Positions 1 to 35,310 of a DNA stretch of 64,000 bases are shown in pieces. Numbering within the stretch: the first letter of the stretch is position 1; each line of letters opens with the position of its first letter. Made by a program: the position numbers and the translations under genes. The stretch spans positions 13,126,721 through 13,190,720 of the forward strand of contig CM055105.1 in the NCBI GenBank assembly GCA_029204225.1, given 5' to 3'. The stretch is from Diphasiastrum complanatum (taxonomy: Eukaryota > Streptophyta > Lycopodiopsida > Lycopodiales > Lycopodiaceae). Below the pieces are notes generated by a model. It was not told where the DNA came from, made no database searches, and worked only from the letters and a program-made list of their open reading frames with translations.

Positions 1-369
1 GATGTATGAGTGAAGGTTCAGGTGAGGCAAGCAGTCTTTAATTAATTTCTTAGCTGTGATATTGAAGGATTACAAGGACTATTATTGTAGTCCAAAAGGA
101 ACATTCCAACATTGCCTCATATTTATTTTGCCAGTCTTGGAATGTAAGTGTGATTCCTGGGTTTGTGTCTTTTGAGTTTAGAAATTGATCGATGTTTACT
201 TTTACATCTAAACTGTGATATACTTGTCAAGACATTTATACAAACCATCTCATTGTCACTACTTATACTATTCCTTTGCTGAGCAGATTTGCCTAGTTTT
301 AATTTTTTTGTTCATTGCGGAATTAAGTATAGTCACCGTTATTGTTATCTATATGTTTATTTGCAACAG
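1..369 (+). other. SHMT intron (partial), upstream of first visible exon
   Basis: No coding stretch matching SHMT is visible here. The tract is AT-rich and ends in a pyrimidine-poor acceptor, with AG at 368-369. The missing N-terminal part of the enzyme, roughly 185 residues including the targeting peptide by comparison with the usual length near 518, must lie upstream of the window. Confidence 0.7.
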
Positions 370-22551
<22,182 letters not shown>

Positions 22552-25460
22552 GCGCTTGATCCTCGTGTTTCATGCTAAGAACTTGGAGAAAGAGATTGTT
22601 CCTTAAGGGGTTGAGAGATTCAAATCTCTTAGTTGAGCTTTATAGCTTACCCAAAAAGTCATGGGCTACCTATTATACAACGTGCTCAATTATTACTCAT
22701 ATTCTGACAACATCAAAGATTATGGTTCATAATCAAGGGATTAGAAGGATATCTGTGTGAATCATGTACAATAGCAAGTCAGAAAATCTAGATGTATGTA
22801 CACAGTCAAGGGAGTAATCATTGCATAGATCCTTTCTTACGTTTCTTCCATAATATTTTTTTACTATAAATTATCATTTGATGTTTATGAAGACTTTTCA
22901 ATTTGTTGGTGCACAAAAGTGTGAATTTCGATATTCTTAAAAGAATTTATTTTACCAACTAATAGGAATTTCATAAGATTCTCTCAAAATACGATCCATT
23001 GATTTCAAAGAGATTGTGGCAAGATATCACGTGTCAAATATGTGGGGTAATGAACTAACTTTGATATTCTAAATGAGGGTGCCATTACTGTTGTCTACAC
23101 TACATTTCTTACAACTGTCTATTCTTGAACCCCTACATGATCATAGCAACATGTACATGCGAAATTTTCTTTTTTCAATTTGGTGTTATGTACATATAGA
23201 CACATCCAAAGTTGCGAACATCACGTGCCAAAAATCAACAAAGTTGTAAGCATCATGGACAATCACAAAATTGCAATGATTAGCTATGGCTATTTTCTTA
23301 TGTACAGATAAAGGGACTCAAACACATGAAAATTCCTTCATATTAATGCAATGAATGTGTGACATAGTACTACAAATGATTAAAATCTATTGAGCCTGGT
23401 GTTGAAGCAACTTATTGATTGATTACTCTTCTCAACAGCCTTTTACCATTATTTTAGAATAACATCATTTGTCCGGAATGACATTTCATTTTACACAAAT
23501 TTGCATCGATAACATTACACTTGATACATATTCGTTTTGTGGTTTTAGCTTGTGCTTTTTCGGAGTCCTTGTTTTGCCCACTTATCGTGTTTTATTTGAG
23601 TTAAGCACACTGTGAATTTGCTTAGAAAGTGTGCCATCCATTTTCACAAACAATTGTTGTTAGCCTTCTACAATGATGATGCAAGGCAAAGTTTAGCAAT
23701 CCAAAATTTTGAATGGTAACTTGTGATTGTTATTTGTTTGTTTGTGGGGGGCGAGGGAGGGAGAGGAGCTCTCAATAATGCCTCCCATAATCAAATTGAG
23801 ATTCCATCACTTAAAGTCGCAATGGCAAGAATAAAAAAAATGGCAAAGAGCTAATCGTTCAAAATGGTTCACAAATTAGTTTGCAATCCATATAAATTGT
23901 TCAAAAACTCCATAAATTCTCAGAAGTTATGGTACAATTCTAAAGGAGAGCTCAAGTTTTTAAAAGACTATAGAGACATGTATTTCATATATACGTACTT
24001 TATATTTATATATTAGTGAATGAAAACTCCATGTTATCATTATAATAAGCAGATTAATCATAAATGTAGTCGCTCTATTGCACAGAGTCTTTCCTTGTGA
24101 ACAAAACAACAACATAGAGTGCAAATTATGCTAAAAATATTTTAGACTCAATCAATCTCAACTCTGAGAAATGATTTACTATTTAAATGATGGTTTGTTG
24201 AGCCTTTTGGTAGGTTGCACTTGCTCCCCAATGGGCTGTAGCCACTTGTTAAACTCAACTACATTAATGAGCATTGCCAAAATTACGAATGTTTGGCTTG
24301 AACCTAGAAGAGAAGCTATCAGATACTAAAAACTTTGCTCAATATGGAAAATAAGGTAAAAATGACAAATCCATTGACTGCACTGCATCAACATTTAATA
24401 GAATAAAGGCTACAATCAATTGCGTATATTAATAAAGTTAAGTTCAACTATGATCTTTCAATGCCATTCTCATTATTAGTGGTAATAGCCTTGCTAGATT
24501 TCAAAACATATACTATATTTATATAATAGGTTCATTCATCCATTTAAACATGAAACATGCGAACATAAGTTCTTATTTGAAGTATAGTTTTTATGTGTAT
24601 TCAAGTTAAGGATGGAACTTTACCATAGGTAATCATATTGAGGGTATCTTGAGGATCAAGGATTTCTCAAGCTTTAAAGACATCTAATTCCTCTTTTCAT
24701 TATAGTATCGTTAACCTTGTAGTCTTGAAGCAACAATAACATTCACTTTAAAACGGTAGTTCACAAAAAACAACGAGTGCAACTACTTTGACATCTATCT
24801 TGTTTTTCATACTTCAATGATTTCAATACCATAGTGATGAAACTATAGTGTTTATGAAATTTGACAAAGTTATACAAGAAGTGTGTAATGAAAACATAAA
24901 TTAGATGGACTTAACATATGATAAAATTAATATTTTGTGTTTCTAAGAGGCCCTTAGCTCTCCAATTCATATATTTACATATCATAACAGGCCTTTGGCC
25001 TAGGCATCCTAGGAATCAAATCTGGATGGGCAAGCCCACAACCCCCACAACCCGCGACACCACCACACCGTACATGGACCAAAACATTAACTCAACCTTA
25101 GCCTTTTTTCTATGGCTTCTTGATGCTCTTGGACCTCATATCATCATTAGGCTATACTTCAGAAGAACTTGCAATGATGCTGTTAAGCATGACATGTGAA
25201 CCAAATAAAGACTATGCCAATTATTACAAAGAAATTAGTGATGGATAAATCAAGATTTCAAACCTATCAAGAAAACGACGTGTGTTGATACATGCATATC
25301 ACGAAAAAGTTGAAAAACTTAAAAAATAAGTAGATTTAGCCCATTTACCATTAATTTCTTTTTTTTTTACACTCCTTCCATTGACATGTTTTGAATAATG
25401 TGAAGAATAGGCAAAATCTAGCTTGATTATTTTGCAATTTCATGTACATATGTAAATCTG
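22552..25460. other. Intergenic AT-rich region after SHMT
   Basis: The first few hundred bases should hold the SHMT 3' UTR, though I cannot fix its end. The rest has only short unconvincing ORFs (such as 24918-25199) and no recognisable repeat or gene. Confidence 0.6.
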
Positions 25461-25464
25461 ACAT

Positions 25465-25779
25465 GTGTCGAGCATGTTCCCACATGTGGAGGGTAGGCAT
25501 AATCATTTTAGATCATTAATGTTGAGTTTGAATAGTCAACAGGGTACCAACCCCGAGTTCTAGTGAAATTGTGGCATTTGTCACATAATGTAAGGATTGA
25601 AATGCATCCAAAATCACATTGTTTGGCCCAATCGTGCATGTATGCTTGTGTGCTCTTGCCTTGACATTGTCAAGTAGACTGTTTCCATCAATCAAGAGAT
25701 AGTTTCATGTGCAATCAGACACTCATTATAAGATCAATCACATGCTTTTTGTTGTCCTCACACATGTGAAATGTTGACA
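25465..25779 (+). repeat. Possible Copia LTR (+), remnant
   Basis: A TG...CA segment ending GTTGACA immediately precedes a tRNA-Met-type primer-binding site. The start (TGTCGAGCATG at 25465) is a guess; the second LTR was not found. Confidence 0.35.
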
Positions 25780-25791
25780 TGGTATCAGAGC
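25780..25791 (+). other. Retrotransposon primer-binding site (tRNA-Met type)
   Basis: TGGTATCAGAGC is the standard Copia-type site complementary to the 3' end of initiator tRNA-Met. No gag follows, so the element has lost its coding part. Confidence 0.75.
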
Positions 25792-26165
25792 TTGCCAAAG
25801 GATGGATTGCATGCATCATGAATAATAAATAAACAAAGAAGAAAAAGTGAACCTCGATTTGGTGTTTATTGTAGATGCAATAAAGAGCAAGTCACCACCA
25901 CAATGTCATGTCATGCATAATGTATATACGTGCCAAAGAAGCACACATAATGAATTGTGTCATTGGCTAAATAAAAGGCATGATTGTCTAAGGTCAAAGT
26001 TGTTCCTAAAATAGATAAAAAAAAGTGTAAGCATGCCTTTTATAGTTCATAGTTGGACAATAAATATGTGAAAAAAGGACAAAAACAAAAGGGCACAAAT
26101 CAATGAGTAGTAGAATGTGTGTTTTGTCCTTTTCCTTCATCTATGAAATGCAAGAGTAGAGCAAG

Positions 26166-26168
<3 letters not shown>

Positions 26169-26247
<79 letters not shown>
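26169..26247 (+). repeat. (AG)n microsatellite
   Basis: 79 bp uninterrupted. Confidence 0.97.
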
Positions 26248-26249
<2 letters not shown>

Positions 26250-28071
26250 ATCACATACTCCCTCTTGACAAGTCAAGACCACACCCTTTGAACCCTTCAA
26301 TTTATAGCATAACAAGTTAAAATATAGCTGTATAAAGTCTTACAATATAGAGTACCAAAAAGCAAAGCAGTTTTAGGACACCCAGTTGTTACCTGCCACC
26401 ATCCCACACAACAAAACCGCACAAGTTAGTTATGTGAGGAAGACAGGTGTCATAGCTAAGCATCAGTTGTCATCCATGTCCGAAACAAGATTCACTACTT
26501 TGTCAGCTTGATTGCAATTAAAAATAATACGTCAAATCTTCCCAAACATTCATTCCATAAATAGCAATATATTTTGCCCTTTTTAATGTAACCGTATCTA
26601 GAGCATATGCCTGGCATACTAGCCCCAAGGACATCCCATGCAAAGTTTGGGAGTTCAAGCACCTTCCGGCTTGGGCAAATCCATGCCATTCAAGCACGTC
26701 AAAGTAAACTCTACATAAATCCATAGATTACTTACACAGGCTGCTCTTACATTTTTTTTTTAAAACCGAAACTTGTAAAAAGATAGAAAAATGCCAATGC
26801 TTACAAATCTAAAAGCATTAAGTGTGAGCATCTATTTGGATCATAAGTTTTCTTTCAAAAAAAAAAAACTTCTATCGTGACTCTTGAAGTCCCATATGTA
26901 TGTATGAGACGTATATCAGTGTAGAGTGATACTACCTTCCATGCTGGTAATCTTCACAAAGCTTTATACATGAATGCGAGGTGAGGTCATCTCTTGCGAG
27001 CTACCCATCTCCTTACTACTTTACGCAAACCCTGCTAAAGTATTAGTGATTTCAAGCCAAAAGTAGATTCTTAATGATTGTGCAATCTCCTTCTAAAAGT
27101 ATCGTATTATTACATTGGTGTTAAATTCAATCACACAGAATCGTAGTTAAAAGCCAATACTAACGTATTCAAAAGTAATAGAGTCATTCCTTTATGAACA
27201 TGCAGTTTGCATATCAGCACTTGTACAAAGCATCAAGTTGTTTATATTATCCTTGTGTTTACAACCGATAATATTCTCAGAGCCTCGTAACGCATACTAT
27301 AGTTATGTCAATAAATTAACCGTTTGCTTGCAAGTAGAGTGAGCAAACATGCAAGCAATATACTTATTGATGTCAAAACGTCTAACTAAGACCAATTGGA
27401 GCCATTATGGGTGGCAACATACATCCAATCAAGTGCAGAGACAACACGAACATCATCAACATTAACATTTACTTCTGCTACTCAGAAAACAACAAGAATG
27501 AAGTGCGGTCCATCACGTTTTTGATGGCCACTTTCTTTGATAAATGCATGGAGCAGCACATCTTCTACACAAGTATGTGAATAAGCAAGGAAAATCACAG
27601 ATGATCTCATGATCCACTGGCCATATAGAAACCCGCTGGCCATCGGCCATTCAACCATCACGTCTATACACCAAATAAGTCTACAAAGTAGGTGAAAAAC
27701 CTCAAGTGCCAGTGCGTTGTCCACCAGCGACTACCCTCTACATGCAAAGGTGGGTATTATACCTATGAGAATGTCCACTCTTGCTCTTGAGCCAGCGCTT
27801 GATTGTAGAAGCATCTAACAAGTGTTTGGAGGCCAAAAAATACTATCAATCAACAATATTTACAACCAACTGTGATCTTGATCCCTACAGCAAATCTAGC
27901 ACATGTATACCTTCAAAAGCGAGTTATTTTTACACCATATCATTGATAGTACTCTTACCTTCACTTGTAGTTTTGTTCACATGAGTACTCTTCCAAAGGC
28001 ATACACATGTCTCCTCTTATCCAAGTAGCAACAATCACGATAGAGAAGAAAACGAGAGAACAACAGCAAGG

Positions 28072-28073
<2 letters not shown>

Positions 28074-28142
<69 letters not shown>
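28074..28142 (+). repeat. (GA)n microsatellite
   Basis: 69 bp uninterrupted. Confidence 0.97.
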
Positions 28143-28146
<4 letters not shown>

Positions 28147-28379
28147 TGTAATGTTTTTGTGATACCTTTACCATTCTATGCTTTCAGTCTAATTGGTCTA
28201 TGATGTCATATAAATTACATGTAGAATACTCTCATCTTTGTCTTTTTTTCATTTCATTGTGCGTACAAAAAGCCAAGAGGAGATGGGCGTGAGACATTTC
28301 TTTTTTCTTGTCTCATTCTCCTACTTTCTATGCTAACTTATCCTTGGCTAAAAGCATGATTTGGTGGTACAACATGTCA

Positions 28380-29284
28380 ATAATCTGATGAGCACTATCA
28401 ATCAATCACCATAAGCAATCACCAAGAGAAAGAGGAAGAACACACCATCACAATATTACACTAACTGAAAGAGAGTACAATGAACTTTGAATATATATAG
28501 AGAAAAAACTAGTAGTTGACTATAGACTAGCCTACAGCTACTTACAGCTGGTAACAACTGTCAACAGTAAATCGTAAACAGTAACAAGTTTATCATTGGT
28601 TTCTCTTCCTCAATGATAAAATTACATTATTCTATTCCTAATAAAGTACGAAACTTTTCAAATTTACATCTACCCAATGACTTAGTAAAAATATCTGCCA
28701 TTTGTTCTTTAGATTTACAAAAAATAAGATCAATGGTTCCATCAAGTATTTTCTCTAGAACAAAGTGATAATGTATTTCAATGTGCTTGGTTCGAGCATG
28801 TAGAACTGGATTTTTGGCAAGGTGAATGCAGCTTTGGTTGTCGCAAGAAATAGTAGTCGCATCCACCTATGGTTGACCTAAATCAACAAGCAATCTTCGT
28901 AGCCATACCGCTTCCTGTGTAGCATTGCTGAGTGCACGATATTCAGCTTCTGTCGAAGATAAGACTATTGTAGGTTGTTTTTTGCTGCTCCATGAAACTG
29001 CAGTTGTACCATAACTGATGAATGTATGACCACTGGTAGATCTTCTATCATCAATATTTTTTGCCCAATTAGCATCTGTGTAACCTACCAACATTGGCGC
29101 TTCAGGCTGATCATACTATTCAACGTCCCTCGTACCTGAGAATACGTTTAGTAGACTTCCAGTGTGCTTGACTAGGATTTTGCATAAATTGACTAACAAC
29201 ACCAACAACATAAGAAATATCAGGTCATGTGTGTGTCAAGTAGATCAAACTACCCACAGGCTGCCAGTACAAGTAAGCATCCAC
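28380..29284 (-). mobile_element. Copia pol 3' end (RNase H) with probable 3' LTR
   Basis: Minus-strand reading gives PDISYVVGVVSQFMQNPSQAHW, KRILRY and then MLVGYTDANWAKNIDDRRSTSG, VSWSSKKQPTIVLSSTEAEYRAL, CDNQSCIHLAKNPVLHARTKHIEIHYHF and IFTKSLGRCKFEKFRTLLGIE, ending at 28627. This is the classic Copia RNase H. A stop at 28867-28869 splits it. Below 28627 a purine run (GAGGAAGAGAAACC on the minus strand) followed by TG suggests a 3' LTR near 28380-28593. Confidence 0.85.
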
Positions 29285-29892
29285 TTTCTAAGATTCATCA
29301 TATGCAGTAAGCTTCATGTTGACATCCATCGATGTACTCAAAGGCTTACAAGTCTTGGATTGCAAAGCTTTGGACCAAATTTGAAAAGTCACTCCCTAGA
29401 CCATTAAGGACAAATTGAACAAGCTCACCATCTTGAATCTTCTCTCCAATGGAAGCTAACTCCCTATTGAGAGACTTGATTTTGAGCACATAATCCTATG
29501 CACTCTCATCACTCCTCTTTATGCTTTGTAGAATCTGATTCCTAAGCACGAGAACCCTCGAAGTGTTACTAGACTCATAAATTGATTTTAAAGATTCCCA
29601 AGCCTCTTTAGCACTTTTACATGATGATACTTCCCTCAAAAGATCATTGCTTACATTCATTTTAATATAGTGAAGTGCAAGCCTAGACCTCTTCTTGTAT
29701 CTCACTCATTCATGTGCACCTAGAGGTTCATCTTCATCATCAATTAGAAACTATAAAGATCCTGGAGCACCATGAATGACTCCATCCTCACTTTCCAAAT
29801 AGCATAATTGGTAGAATTTAACCTCTCACTAGCTTCTAGAAGGTAGACTCCCACTGATCCCATCTTACCAGTGAAATTCTACACACAAGATA
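29285..29892 (-). mobile_element. Copia gag fragment (UBN2-type), fused to a foreign pol end
   Basis: Minus strand: ERLNSTNYAIWKVRMES, LHYIKMNVSNDLLREVSSCK, AKEAWESLKSIYESSNTSR, VLVLRNQILQSIKRSDE and further gag to ASIGEKIQDGELVQFVLNGL, with several stops. It follows the pol end directly; nearly all of protease, integrase and RT is missing between 29285 and the RNase H. Confidence 0.8.
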
Positions 29893-30481
29893 TAGATTTG
29901 GTTGAACTCGAAAGTCACAAAGGTTTCTTACTTGCAGTGTTTCACTCAAATTTGATTTCTAACCAACAAATGGATTTGTAATCATAGTTCTACCACTCCC
30001 TCACAAAGTTGGAATGAAGATAAGATGAAATGAAAACTACTCTCAAGCAAATCTTGCCAATCTTGGCTATTTTTAGAAAATAGAATGACTCTATCTCTCT
30101 CTATCACTTTGATGTACTTTCAAGACCTGTTTTTCAATTTAAGAAGGTCTGAAATCAGCCTAGATTAATGAGTTCTCATGAAACAAGTTCAAAACTAATT
30201 AATGACAAGTGATCTTGGTAGCTTATCCTATGATTTGCACCAAAAATTACATTAAACTTACTCCAGATAAAATTATAGTGATCCAATGAATATAGGGGTT
30301 TAAATGCTGGTTTGGAGTTGCCCACACATGTGAAAAGTATGGATTTTGATCCACAAGAAGTTTGGGATCAAATTCTCTCACCAATTCCAGGATAGCAGCT
30401 CGCCCTTCCAATACTAGATTTTTTCACCAGAAACTTGCTAAAACTGGATTAGTTTTAGAAATTGATCAATAGCCTTGTACT

Positions 30482-30493
30482 TGGCTCTGATAC
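30482..30493 (-). other. Primer-binding site (tRNA-Met type), minus strand
   Basis: GCTCTGATACCA on the plus strand is the reverse complement of TGGTATCAGAGC. It is followed at 30494 by TGTTGAAAG, the expected inner LTR edge for the minus-strand gag at 29285-29892. The outer LTR boundary (perhaps near 31160) was not resolved. Confidence 0.75.
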
Positions 30494-31429
30494 CATGTTG
30501 AAAGTACAGTACTAAGGACCATAAATGGATCTTTGAATGATCCACGAGGTTGATTGTGTGTTTGTTAAGCAATCTATCAGATACTAGTCATCAGAAAACA
30601 AGATCTAGTTTAGCAGCTTGATAGAAAACAAGTAGAGACAATCAAAGCATTGATCATAAACTATAATCCGAGTTCCCACGTGTGAAAATTAGGTTATAGT
30701 ACAGCCTGTAGACAGATTTTTAAGTGTGCCAAAGTTGGGTTTCATTGGAATCAATCACAATCACAATACATAGAGAGAAAATCTGTGTTTCTCCTTGAGG
30801 CTCAAAAAGTTTCTATCTCCTCACTATGGAGAATGGAAATACATAGTAAAAGACACTTCCTTTGCAAAGTTAGGTGAAAATCCAGCATGTAATAAGGGCT
30901 CAACTTTCTTGCCCTAAAATGAAAACCCTAGCTTAGATCCAAGAGTCATGTTTGGTAGGTGCATGGTAGGTACAAATCTCATCATAAATCAAGGTCTAGA
31001 TACTACAAAGTAGGAATCACTACCAAATGGACACAACCACTCCTCTTGACTCGTGATAACCTACATTAGGTGTGAATTGACAAGTGGCACTTTGGCCATT
31101 CAAGTGACTAACAGAAAATATTGACAAAATATACAATATTCTACATGGCTAGATTTGCCAATATAGGCAATTTTTCACAAGCTAGAAGTCAAATTTGAGA
31201 TAATCAAGACAAGTGAAACCTTTGTGAGTTTCTAGATTTAAATCACTTCCAATTTTCTTGAGAATTGTTTTGTAGAATCCTTTCTAATTGTTCTTTTGAA
31301 TCAAGATCATGGGGATCTTGCCACTTGTGTCTTTGTGAACATCAAGTGAGTTGCTAGTGAGGCAAATTTTGGAAAAGAACCTAGGGAGGGCCGAGAATGG
31401 TACACCAATAGTACAAGTCTTTAGGAAGA

Positions 31430-31720
31430 TGGGGTCCATTAGTGAATTTCTTCTTGAACCTAGTGAGAGGTTGAATTCTACAAACTACTCAATATGGAAG
31501 GTAAGAATGGAGTCATTATTGATACTCCATGATCTCTTTGACATTGTCCTAGATTAAGAGGATGAGCCTCTTGGAGGACAAGTACAAGAAGAAGGCTAAC
31601 ATTGCATTGCATTAAGATGAATGTTAGTAATGACCTTCTAAAGGAAATGTCCTCTTGTACTTCATCCAAGGAAGCTTGGGATTCTTTGAAATCTATATAT
31701 GAATCATTTGAGTTTTTGGT
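31430..31720 (+). mobile_element. Copia gag fragment (+), head-to-head with 29285-29892
   Basis: The plus strand reads MGSISEFLLEPSERLNSTNY, SIWKVRMESLL, a stop, then MNVSNDLLKEMSSCTSSKEA, WDSLKSIYES. It is a paralogue of the minus-strand gag 1.5 kb away, in opposite orientation. It breaks off at 31720 into unrelated sequence. Confidence 0.8.
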
Positions 31721-31809
31721 AGGCATTTGCTGCCCCCTGCCGCATGGTGCAATGACAACGTGTTGGGGCCAAAGCAGAAGGCAATGCAGTGCCTTTAAGG
31801 CTCAGTGAT

Positions 31810-32210
31810 CCTGGATGAGCCTCCACAATGAGCCCCCAGAAATGAACTATTTTCATTTTCTGCCCACATGTGCTTCGCGATGAGCTCCTCTAGCTCATCA
31901 TGAATGACAACTACTAATCACAATGGTTAAAACTAACCTCTAACAACACACACATGAGCTAAAACTAGTGCGTTTTCTGACTAGAGACCAAAAAGGAAGG
32001 AAAAAAGATGTCATAAAATGTGACTGGTCTCCCAACTGCTAACCACAGTGGTGACCATGCTCTGAGGTAAACTAGACGTGAGGTTGCAGCTCATCCTAGC
32101 ACTCCACGCTCATCTTGGAACAGTGATTTTGCTCGTCCTGCCTGGATGAGCAGTGCTCATCTTGCCTCATCCTGGATGAGATTGAGGATGAGCATGACAA
32201 AACAACTCAT
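31810..32210. repeat. Interspersed GATGAGC / GCTCATC words
   Basis: About ten copies of the short word in both orientations within 400 bp, densest at 32130-32200. It may be part of an unrecognised element end. Confidence 0.45.
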
Positions 32211-32965
32211 TTGGCCAGGCTCAAAGAGATGGAAGATTGGAAGTAGCCATAACAAAGGTATCCAAAACAAGTGGGAAATTAGGAAAACAAGGGAAAGTGG
32301 CTAGGCCACATGAACCTGCCTTGGTTAAAGCATATTTAGGTAGGTTCATTTTATAGTTTTTTTAATGTTTCTTTCTTCCTTTACTAAAGACACTCTCCCT
32401 CTCTCTATAGTCTCTAGAATTGATAAAAGAAAATCCAAATGTAATAACTTAAAATGGAAATTTTTTTAATATTCAGCAATGATTACGAAAGTATGGATGA
32501 TCCCATAGTATTGGGCACAATAAGCCATTCGTTGTTGTTTTTTACTATACCGAATTTTGAGATGAAATAGAGAAGATATAAATATTGGAATATCAATGCT
32601 CGTGAAAAAATTAGGGACTATCTAAAAAATAAACAATGAGTTAAAATCGAAAAGATATGGACGTCAGAAAATCGACAAATGAATTTCATGAAATCTAATT
32701 GATATTTTTTCTAGATGTCGATATCGATCTTGACTATCGACTATCTTGGCTACATCGACTATCGACCATCTCGACTTTCGACCATTTTGCCTATCTCGAC
32801 CACTTCGACTATTCTAATGACATCAAGTCTAGACTATCCCAATTATCTTGATCTTCAGGACTAATAATCTAGTGAACATCATATTTTGATGAGTGATGAC
32901 AGCTGATTGGGTTAGAAGGAATTACAAGATAGACTTAACACTCACCTTTTCGTAATTCTCTACAT

Positions 32966-33108
32966 AGATTGTGATTACTCTGTAAATAAGCAAGTGTAGA
33001 GTTGCGGATCAATATCAATAGATAGTGCGAATAAATAGATTGTGATTACCTTGTAAATAAGCAAGTGTAGAGCTGCGGATCAATATAAATAGATAGTGCG
33101 AATAATAG
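32966..33108 (+). repeat. 71-bp tandem duplication
   Basis: AGATTGTGATTAC...AAATAAGCAAGTGTAGAG...GATAGTGCGAATAA begins at 32966 and again at 33037, with about five differences. Confidence 0.93.
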
Positions 33109-34519
33109 ACACATACAGAGAGAGATGCACTTGTAGTATTGTAGCCTCTAGTGCCATTGAGTTAGAGGAAGAATGTGATAATCTACTTAATCCATGTATT
33201 TGTGTTTCAAAATAAATGTTAGCATAAATGTAGGGGACAATGTCCAATTTGGGGTGATGAGTGGCAAATGATACATTGAATTTTTTCAAGACATTTTCGA
33301 GAGGATAGTAGAGAGCAAATAATGATGAAAAGATCTTTCTTACTTGAAGTTTGCTTAAAGAGGATAGTTAGTGATGTTTGTAAGTTCCAAGACTAATAAA
33401 TTGTTTTGGCAATTGAGATTGTGGATACAAAATATGTGGCCCACTTACTTGGGATGATGGTAGGAAAATGTGCAAGAAGAGGTGAGGAGACATGATAATG
33501 GCGTCTTCAAGTGGTTGAAGCTTACACTTTGACTTTTTGAAACCCTTAATGGTGTCCAATCCTAACCAAACTTCATGACAACCTTAGGACAACATCATTA
33601 GCCAGTGATTTTATGAATAACACCAAAAACATTGAAAAACCACCAAAAAACCATGTTTTTTGACCATTTTTCAAATTCTTGTGGATCAAACCCACATGCA
33701 AGTGCAATCAGGCCATATCCACTATATGCAAGCACTAAAAGTTCTGACTTTAGTCAATCATAGTTCATATAGCCCATTTCTAGCCCAAAAACCACAATTT
33801 TTGCGTAAAAATCACTATCTAAGTCCAATTTTGACTTTTCAACTAGCATGCAATCATTAAAATCAATCATAATGACAGGAAAACAGCAAGTACAAATCTG
33901 AAAAACATTCATGAACAGTAGCTTTGATAAATTTCAAGCACAAACATTGAATACTAGCTCAAAAATCTCAAAAAATCGTCAAAACTCCATAAATTTCCAT
34001 TATTTTCTATGGAAAATTTCCATAATAATGATCATTAGGCTAAAAGCAAACCAAAATCAGAGAAGCCACTTACTTGGAGGTCAATTCCACCACCAGGAAG
34101 TAAAAAGCAAGGAGGAAATACCAAAAATCTAGGAAAAAACAAAAAGCAACTCCACCTTCTGATTGATGCAAAGACGGTGAAGACCTACCTAGATCTCATT
34201 GCATGCAACCGAAAGGACACCTGTAGAGCCAAACCACCCAACCAACAGAAAACGGATAGTCAAATCCCTAATTGCTTCATCGTCGAGCCATGATGATTGA
34301 ATGCAAGAGAAGAGACGACCCTGGCTCTTGGAAATAGGAAAAGGGAATGAGGATTAGGGAGAGTTTCAATAGGTTATATGCTTTCGAAAAGCTAGAGAAT
34401 ATTTCCTCTAGGATCCCTCCAATCCTATCAAAAGCATTTGACCTCCTATTCTTGCACAAAGGTTGTCAAATCATCATGCAAAAGCTCCGTAGGTCCAATT
34501 AGAGCACCTAGGCCCTCAC

Positions 34520-34640
34520 AAGGTTATTAATTACATTTCTAACCTAGTCCAGAATGACATGGCGTAACTAATAATCTAGTACAACTGGAGTACAGGATAT
34601 CCAAGTCTAGGATTAACAATCGTCACAAGAGGTGCTTGCC
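34520..34640 (+). repeat. Dispersed repeat, copy 1
   Basis: Matches the reverse complement of 54180-54300: shared words include CAGAATGACATGGCGTAACT (here) versus CGGAATGACGTGACATAACT, then AATAATCT, TGGAGTAC and ATATCCAAG in the same order. Identity of the element is unknown. Confidence 0.65.
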
Positions 34641-35152
34641 TAATCTTGATGTAGACCAAAATAACATTCAAAATCTTTGGGCATTATGGTGACCCTCTTT
34701 CCATGAATGACAAAAAAAGCTTCAAGAAATCTATTTAAGACAATCTTTTGTGGCACCTTGCAAGGCCTGCAGGGCAATGACCCTGAATCCAACAAATTGG
34801 CCTAAGTTTCTTGTAATATCTCTAGTTGTTTTAGGAATTGCCAACTCTGCTGACCCTCTATAGTTTTCTAAAATTCACAATGTCTTAATGCCCCCCTCCC
34901 GCATCTATGACATGTACCAAAAGAGGCACACACGTGCTTCAAAAGGTTTAACAATGCCATTGTGTCTGGTTGTAGACTTTACATAACTTATCATAAATCC
35001 TATGTTGTACAGACCATTGGATATTTTTTTCAGTGGACCAATAAGTTTTTATGTAGAAATATGAGTTTTTAGACAGCTGACCCTATAGTTTTCTCAAAAT
35101 TTTTGACAGAAAACAAAGTAATCTACAAACCTACAAATACACAATCAAGCAA

Positions 35153-35310
35153 ATGATGCTATGTGCGTCTATGGGAAGGAGCTATTTTGTAATCAACGAT
35201 GACGAATGATGCTATGAGCTACTATGTGAAGGAGCTCTTTTGTGATCATTTTAAAGAATGATGCTACGAGCTTCTTTATGACAGATCCTTCCATAATCAA
35301 CTGTAAAGAA
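35153..35310 (+). repeat. About 52-bp tandem repeat, 3 diverged copies
   Basis: AATGATGCTATG(T/A)GC begins units at 35153, 35206 and 35258; each continues with a GGAGCT(A/C)TTTTGTAATC-like half in the first two units. Confidence 0.75.

Larger units (their letters stand above)
25800..28370. other. Intergenic AT-rich region with microsatellites
   Basis: Apart from (GA)n tracts at 26169 and 28074 I see nothing: ORFs here (26495-26724, 27482-27984) are short, lack known motifs and differ in strand. Confidence 0.55.

Noticed and set aside
26100-26315. ORF containing a long Ser-Leu run
   Set aside because: Translation of a (GA)n microsatellite only.
27482-27984. Transposase or gene fragment
   Set aside because: I looked for PIF/Harbinger or Copia motifs on both strands and saw none that hold over more than a few residues.
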